From Spisula solida (lineage: Eukaryota; Mollusca; Bivalvia; Venerida; Mactridae): a DNA stretch of 64,000 nucleotides. Position 1 is the stretch's first letter. Each line of letters starts with the position of its first letter. Shown piece by piece: positions 57,823-64,000 of this stretch. A program made the translations under genes and the position numbers. The notes under the pieces are model-generated. The model searched no databases. It was given only the letters and a program-made list of their open reading frames with translations, and was not told where the DNA came from. The stretch is from assembly GCA_947247005.1 (NCBI GenBank), contig OX365948.1, positions 37,142,601 through 37,206,600 of the forward strand, written 5' to 3'.

Positions 57823-58455
57823 AATGTTTTCAGACAGGGAAAGTAGTAAGAGCCATCTATCTGTTGGGTGATACAATTGTATACAAGTACACAATCAATT
57901 TGCCAGGACTGACAAACCTGTTTTAAGTGTTCAGGGTGTTTCAGATAAAAACTGTTTCAGGTATCAAAGTTCTATTGTACATTACATGTGATTCCTTTAC
58001 TCCAGAAATCTACCCAGTGACATGTTAATTGTTATCAGGCAAAGAAATGAGACTAAATATGAGACAACAGATATTATGCTTCTAGTATCCAAAGCGCCTA
58101 ACTATCTTCTAGTATCCAAACCACCTAACTATGGAGATTCTACCGTGTTATAATGTCCAATCTTGAAAATAAGACGCATGTCAGTTATGGTGACTTTACC
58201 GCACATTCCTACAGCTAAACCCTTTTAAAATTCAGCTTATGAAATATCAAATGAGCATACTAGTAACTTAGTCACACTCCGATTTTTTATCGAATCTTAG
58301 TGCAGCACATCTGGATTACTCCGCATTTGTAAAACCCTTGCTGAACTGCAATTTTACATTATTCATAAACAAGGAACTTTATAAAAACACTGTTAGAAGG
58401 CGAGCTAATTTCACATATTGTAAACATTTCTCAGCTGTGCTGGTATCACTAATTG

Positions 58456-58750
58456 CTATCTACAGCTAACTATAACACGCCTTCCGACACGCCCCTCAGG
58501 TAAATGTGTATGAAAGAAACTAGCACATTCCTTATATCCACTCTGTTCTAAATACACTCCTATCTGTTTCTGTAATGGGCTGAAGAAGACAAGATGAGAT
58601 GGCCAGGGTTCAGATGTTGCTGCATACTCGGTCTTCAACCAACTTACAGGATCCTCAAAGAACACTGCGGCTTCATCTGTATAATTCTCCAAATGGTTAA
58701 GATTTGGCTCACAGGTCAGAAACCTCATACTTATGTTTCGATGTATATAA
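58456..58750 (-). CDS. PIGB: PIGB last exon
   Basis: Acceptor gtatattttcag and stop at 58458-58456. It encodes MRFLTCEPNL, YTDEAAVFFEDPVSWL, PSHLVFFSPL and the conserved end ASFFHTHLPEGRVGRRV. The C-terminus is shorter than the human basic tail. Confidence 0.95.
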
Positions 58751-61700
58751 CTGAAAATATACATAATACATAGATGAGAACTGATTAGGGTGAGAATACC
58801 CAACTTGGTACACGAACATTTAGACATTTTTTCAATCAAGTACTTGAAAACCGTGACTGCATATTGTAAGGAAAGACTGATAATATGTTTTACAAATTGT
58901 CAATGTGAAGTGTAAATGTAGTAATCAGTACATGTAAATCATTCTATATTCCTGTGATCTTAAATTCACAATTTTTGACTGACTTCACAGATTTATGAAT
59001 TTGTAGTCTATTTAAAAGTTTCAATGATAGGTTTTCATGTTATGAGATTATATTAAAGCATATTAATGAATAGGACCGGGACGGTTTAACTATTTTAAAA
59101 CCGGTTAATCGTTGATTGAAAGCAAATCCAACTTGTTTATCGGCGGCCATATTGAAACAAGACTGCGTTCACTAAACGCTTATGCCCCCTGTGGAAGCCT
59201 TGTCCATAAATAAGTCTAAGTCCAAAATTAGGTCAAGGTGAAGGTCAAAATGGGGTTAGGTGGTACAGGCGTGTGGAGATTGTTCATACACAACATCCAT
59301 GCAAGTATGAAAGCTTTGTAGCAAGCCATATTAATGCTAGAAGAAACGGTCAATTTGGGTTAACCAGGACGGACGGACGAACGGACGGACGGACAGGTGA
59401 ATCACTATATGCCTCCCCATCTATCGATAGGGGGGCATAAAAATAATTCCTTTTATGATGTCCATATAAAGGTACTCTCAGCAGCTGAATTCATGTGTGT
59501 TTTACTTTATTCTATCAATCAAGGTGTTCAATATTATTAATAAATATAATCATGTGTGGATTATTGTATCACATGTTATCCAAACACATCCAGGTAGTGT
59601 GCTTATGTGTTATTCAGGCATGCTGTTGTCAAGAATATAGTTTAAACAGTATTTTATGCAGCAAATATTTTACAACATGTGTATAATAAACTACAAATGT
59701 TAAAGGATTGGGAAACAAGGATATGATGTAAGCACGCAGTAACATACAATTAATTGGCATTGTAGGATGCATAATTTTTTAGACCGATTAGCGGTTTTGC
59801 AAAATAGAAACAAGTTTCAACATGCAATTCAATGGTATCTGATTAAAAGAGTAATCGTACGGTCCTATTTATGAAGCATCGAAGACAATACCTGAAGTAC
59901 GAAAACAAACTCGAGAAATTCTGACCTTGTGAGAATATCTGATTTGTCTGTAAAATTTACCTGTAATATGGTGTGGAATGACATGGCATCAGGAACATGG
60001 CATTCATGTTGTGATCAAAACTTTTATCATACAAATATTTCATCACAAGTATAGTACCCCTCTGATGTATCAAACTGAAATACATCGCCACCGGAATGTT
60101 AGTCAACAATAATATTACAACAAATATCTTGGCCTTCGACAAATTATTTTTATGAGTCTCTTTCTGCTTTTTCTCCATTTCAGCCAATATCTCATTCGTA
60201 GACAAATCTCTCTTTTTGGTCTCTTCGGTAGATTTTTTATCAACGTTGGTGTTAACTTTTTCCTCTCCGGTATCTTCCAACTCTTTGTTATCACCCTCAC
60301 TACTGATACCACTGGTTTCTGTGGACGGTACGCTCGGCTCAGACGAGATCTCGGTGTTCGTACTTTCACTACCGTCCTGACTACTAAACAGACTTTCCTG
60401 AGAACCTTGTAGATCGTCTTTTATCACAGCCTGCGTGCGTAGTTTTTGTCGCTTCTTCAGTTTGGGTTTTTTACACAGAGATTGGAAATAAACTCCACAA
60501 TAATGGAATGACAATGGCAAGACTGGCATCAGGAACCGGAACTCTTTATGGGATATAAAACTGTAAAAGAAAGAGAGACTAGGTCAACGAGGAGTGCAAA
60601 TAGGTCACACATTACTGTCATGGCTAAATACATTTACATGGTCAAGAATTCAATTGACCAGTGAAACAATTAATATTTGGTTGTGAAAATGTTGAACCTA
60701 TGTAGCATATGCTTGAATCATCCAATGGATTCATTCAAACATCAACAAATTTCAGAGCATGAGGTCAATTATGCCAATAAACAGTATGACGGTAGTTTGA
60801 TGATTGCACAAATGCTTTCCCAGAATACTACATATAATATGGCAACAGTTTAACATTGACACCCCTAACTCCAGTAAATTATACAAAATGAAGCACAGTG
60901 TTAAATCAGGCTTGTGAGTGCTCTTCTTTTCTGAGTAAACTTCATCCCTTATTTTGAGTATTATCGAAGATGTGAATTTATACAATCATGTGCAGTCAAG
61001 AACAACAGTAAATCGGTCAAAAATGCAAAAAGACTGAAATACCCTACCCCGACCCTATCACCCTTTCAAAACATCATTATTTAGTAGGTAGGTCGGAATC
61101 TTGGCTCTTTTGTTTAAAAGATTTCAAGACAAATAGGAGGAAATCTGCCTAAAGGAGGAAGAATCACAAGCCTGTTTAATGACTGAAACTTTATCAAGAT
61201 TTCAAATTTCATACAACAAAATGTACCTGTATATAAATATTGTCCATATTATCACAAATAGTGGAACTTTGTTCTTGGCCCTCCATGCACCTATCACAAA
61301 TGGAACAAAATGCGTTGCCATAACAACCAGATATCCCTGAGTAAAATACCAATGCCACGGATGTGTTCCATAAAAATCTCCTCCACCACCGAGTACATTG
61401 AACACAAGGAAATTGTATTGCACAAATGTCCATTCACCATAAAATACTCGGTCTATGACAGCTGACACTCCAAGAGAAATAACGCTGAAAAAAAGAAATG
61501 AAGGTTAGGGCATATGAACGGAACTAAAACCAAGGATCAATATAATTTCCAAGAAAGCCAGATTTATAAACAATGCCCATAGCCATAGGTTAGCAAACAT
61601 GGAATTCAGTCAAAATAAAACCCCAGATGTTTAACTTTACATAATTCTAGGCATGTATTAAACCTCTGTAAGTTTTTCATTTTCCAGACATTCTCAACTT

Positions 61701-63254
61701 GTAGACACTACACACGCCTGGATGATGTTATGCTCTTTAAATTCATTATCTGTTCTGTAACCTTCGTCTGTTCAAAAACCCTGTCTTAAAGCAGCATGCT
61801 CTTCAAACTAAGTATTCACTAAGTTATTATTAACTCTAGAACCTTGATAACCAGTATAGCAATATGAATTTGTATACATTTCTTTCACCCTATTTCAAAT
61901 CAAAATTTATCAAACTATTACAGTAAATGCATTGATAAACTTCAACTGCCATGTACTTACCCAACTATTATATATGATTTTAATGTCCTGTACAGACAAT
62001 GTTTATTATTTTGTAAATGCCATGAACATAACAGTACCCATATCACAGCAGCTGTTGGACGGATGATGACAGACATAGCAGCAAGACTCAGAAATCTACG
62101 TGGTGACTGACTGAAATATAGAATCATTGTAAAAATATACCCAGCATTCTTGTTTTTCAAGTATCTATTATTCCTGCAATATATCAAAATACTAGTAAAA
62201 TAAAAAATACTTACAAAACATATGAAAGTGGCTATATACAGTTAACACATGTATAGCAAATTACTGGTAACATATCATGCAATTTGCACAGTTTTACAAA
62301 TAAAAGAAAAGCTTGAATTTTGCAGACCAAGACACCTTGAAATTATCAAATAAATAATCACCCTAGCTAACTAACACATTTCAGCACATTCAGTTATAAC
62401 TACTTAGTTACCAATCAGTACACGTGACTAAATACATGTAGTAATAAGGAGCTGTGGAGCTTTTCATTGTGCTTATGACAAAAGGATCAGGAGTCAGCTG
62501 ACTGAGGGTATTTAATAAAACTAATTGGGTAATTGGTCTTTTATGTACTATTTTTCACTATAACATCATTTTCTTTTTGCTTTTTCTTACTCCCTCCTCT
62601 CAAAATCTATTGGGTTTTTAAGAAAATTAATTGGGTAATTACCCAAATACGCAGCTTATCTGTAGCTCTGTAGTATCTCCCTTTCCTTTGCATAGGACAT
62701 ACACTTGTAAGAAAGGTACAGCATAAATCATCAGTGAAACGACAATGTGTCATACCAGTACCAAGCAATAGTACCTACCTAGTTTTTGGTTTTCCTGCCC
62801 AAGGGAAGTAATACAGCGCTGCAGTATCTATCATACCAATACCAAGCAATAGTACCTACCTAGTATTTGGTTTTCCTGCCCAAGGGAAGTAATACAGCGC
62901 TGCGGTATGTATCACACTAATACCAAGCAATAGTACCTACCTAGTATTTGGTTTTCCTGGCCAAGGGAAGTAATACAGCGCTGCGGTATGTATCATACCA
63001 ATACCAAGCAATAATACCTACCTAGTATTTGGTTTTCCTGGCCAAGGGAAGTAATACAGCGCTGCGGTAATCAGTACAGTCTCAGTACTGTTTGTCAATG
63101 TACGTGTTGAGCAATATAACATAAACCAACTGACTGTTTGACATAAAAGTGACCATTGGGCAGTGGCTCGGTCAGTCAATAAACAAGATAATTTGTACAG
63201 ATATAAATCACCAAATCCTGCTATCACAGCTTGTATCAGCCTGGGTAACTTTAT
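58456..63254 (-). CDS. PIGB: GPI mannosyltransferase 3 (PIG-B), 3' five exons; 5' end outside the window
   Basis: Exons on the minus strand (63254-63022, 62110-61961, 61484-61227, 60560-59961, 58750-58456) join with all phases matching, giving 511 codons plus a stop. PIG-B is the ER multispanning GT22 enzyme that adds the third mannose, from dolichol-phosphate mannose, to the GPI anchor precursor. Diagnostic stretches recognised from the family: TRTLTNSTETVL, IIRPTAAVIW, YGEWTFVQYNFL, GTHPWHWYFTQG, SHKEFRF, LIHQRGT, MPCHSTPYY and FFHTHLPEGR. The N-terminal part with the first luminal loop lies to the right of the window. Compared with the human protein as I recall it, a polar insert of about 110 residues sits in exon 60560-59961. 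It converges tail to tail with the RTK gene. A tandem duplication copies the end of the first visible exon with its donor. Confidence 0.96.
59158..59440. mobile_element. 'tatgcccc' element with (ggac)n tract, copy 3, in a PIGB intron
   Basis: Nearly identical to 22605-22911 apart from a shorter acggacga run. It ends gggggcata. Lies between the last two PIGB exons. Confidence 0.8.
59961..60560 (-). CDS. PIGB: PIGB exon with SHKEFRF and a long polar insert
   Basis: Acceptor cttttacag and donor TACAG|GTAAAT. 600 bases, the longest exon in the window. It starts with SHKEFRFLMPVLPL, then the basic KKPKLKKRQKLR, a Ser/Glu/Asp/Thr-rich stretch of about 70 residues, a Lys/Glu-rich part (AEMEKKQKETHK), then a membrane segment and LIHQRGTILVM and FLMPCHSTPYY. 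The insert has low-complexity composition but no stop or frame break. Confidence 0.95.
61227..61484 (-). CDS. PIGB: PIGB exon with HPWHWY signature
   Basis: Acceptor tttttttcag and donor ACAG|GTACAT. It encodes AVIDRVFYGEWTFVQYNFL, GTHPWHWYFTQGYLVV and hydrophobic helices. A Gly-rich VLGGGGDFYG replaces the LQNWGTFYG expected from vertebrates. Confidence 0.95.
61961..62110 (-). CDS. PIGB: PIGB exon with IIRPTAAVIW
   Basis: Acceptor ctatatttcag and donor TTGG|GTAAGT. It encodes SLAAMSVIIRPTAAVIWVLL, a membrane-embedded family signature, then a short loop. Two bases carry over to the next exon. Confidence 0.95.
62752..63070. repeat. 81-bp tandem repeat, four units, overlapping a PIGB exon end and donor
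   Basis: The unit 'taccaagcaatagtacctac', 'ctagtatttggttttcctg', 'cccaagggaagtaataca', 'gcgctgcggtatgtat' occurs four times. In the rightmost unit the part above 63022 is the PIGB exon; the other three are intronic copies of exon end, donor and intron start. Confidence 0.95.
63022..63254 (-). CDS. PIGB: PIGB exon (first visible)
   Basis: Acceptor gattgtattttcag and donor ACTAG|GTAGGT. It encodes KLPRLIQAVIAGFGDLYLYK, the membrane segment SWFMLYCSTRTLTNS and ALYYFPWPGKPNT. It ends two bases into a codon. Its last 48 bases and the donor are repeated three more times in the adjoining intron. Confidence 0.94.
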
Positions 63255-63379
63255 CTGAAAATACAATCACAAGTTCAGATCAGTTTGATAAGTAAAAACA
63301 ACATAAACCTAACATTGAATTCCTGATTAGGAAATGAGCATACTGACAAACACTAACTAGAGCTGTCCGGCAGACTAAT

Positions 63380-63604
63380 ATACCCCCGCCGGCAAAGGGC
63401 CATAATTCTGCCAAAATTCATTGCAGCGCACTTCCTTTCTTCATGCACATCTATATGTTGAGGTTGTTCATCTGTGAAAGTTTGAGCGAAATCCTGCCAA
63501 AACTGTAGGAAGAGTTGCGTCCACAAGAATGCGTCTACGGACAGACAGACAGACGGACAAGCTGAATCCAGTATACCCCTTACAACTTGTTATGCGGGGG
63601 AATA
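63380..63604. mobile_element. 'tatgcccc'-like element with (agac)n tract, diverged copy
   Basis: Left 'tatacccccgcc', right 'gcgggggaata', and an 'acagacagacagac' tract before the right end. Same layout as the other three but a different interior. Confidence 0.55.
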
Positions 63605-63609
63605 AAAAG

Positions 63610-64000
63610 TGATTATGATATTATGTTTTACATGTAAAGCCAGATCCTAATTAATACAATGACACTCACTATACTGATATATTCCTGCATTTATTTGATG
63701 GTGTTTTAAGGCAAATGGCCAGCTAGGATCATAAACAAATTGTAAGAAGAGTATAAATAGTTACAAGTGATAAATCACATATTTGTCATGTACTGACATC
63801 ATTTCATAAGGACAAATATTTTACATTAATGCAGGCCCTTCCCCAGGGCCAGAAGGCACTGTGGTACCCCAGCACCTTAGAGCCAGAATTGGCTTTCCCC
63901 AGCACCTTAAATTCTAGTATAGTGTCCAAACATCACTATTGGTGCTTATATTTTAGGTCACTGTTGTGTTGTTTCAGAGATCAAGGCTAGAATTATGTAA
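63610..64000. other. Right edge, PIGB intron, nothing recognised
   Basis: 'ccccagcacctta' occurs twice (63867 and 63897). The upstream PIGB exons were not found here. Confidence 0.45.

Overview
The window looks like nuclear DNA of a lophotrochozoan, most likely a bivalve mollusc. The DNA is AT-rich and gene-poor, with short GT-AG exons in long introns, tRNA-headed SINEs, many foldback MITEs, tetranucleotide-bearing 'tatgcccc...ggggcata' elements and minisatellites. Nothing bacterial or viral was seen. The organism assignment is an inference from gene families and repeat style, because no alignment was possible.

Layout. 1-18,696: no coding exon I can support, only repeats (degenerate interspersed repeat, MITEs, SINE, LINE tail, duplications). 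18,697-19,506 (-): a weak candidate two-exon gene for a small Cys-rich protein. 24,186-53,610 (+): a receptor tyrosine kinase (RTK) whose sixteen visible exons join in frame into 703 residues. These encode seven 8-Cys EGF modules (one per exon, all phase 1-1), a transmembrane exon, a juxtamembrane segment and a full kinase domain, then a short tail with two YxN motifs. The signal peptide and any further N-terminal exons were not found. 33,307-39,388 (-): a TNF-superfamily-like type II membrane ligand gene, nested antisense in the 15.3-kb intron between the RTK transmembrane and kinase exons. 58,456-63,254 (-): five 3' exons of PIGB (GPI mannosyltransferase 3), convergent with the RTK; its 5' exons lie beyond the right edge.

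The three recognised genes are not obviously one pathway. The RTK and the TNF-like ligand are both cell-surface signalling proteins and share a locus in antisense, so co-regulation or transcriptional interference is possible but unproven. PIGB is a housekeeping ER enzyme.

The most unusual structures are: the nested antisense TNF-like gene; a roughly 47-copy 36-bp minisatellite running directly into the acceptor of an RTK kinase exon; a fourfold 81-bp duplication of the PIGB exon end with its splice donor; a family of small foldback elements with CACAGG termini and 7-8 bp target duplications; and a 510-bp hAT-like element with an exact 8-bp target duplication.
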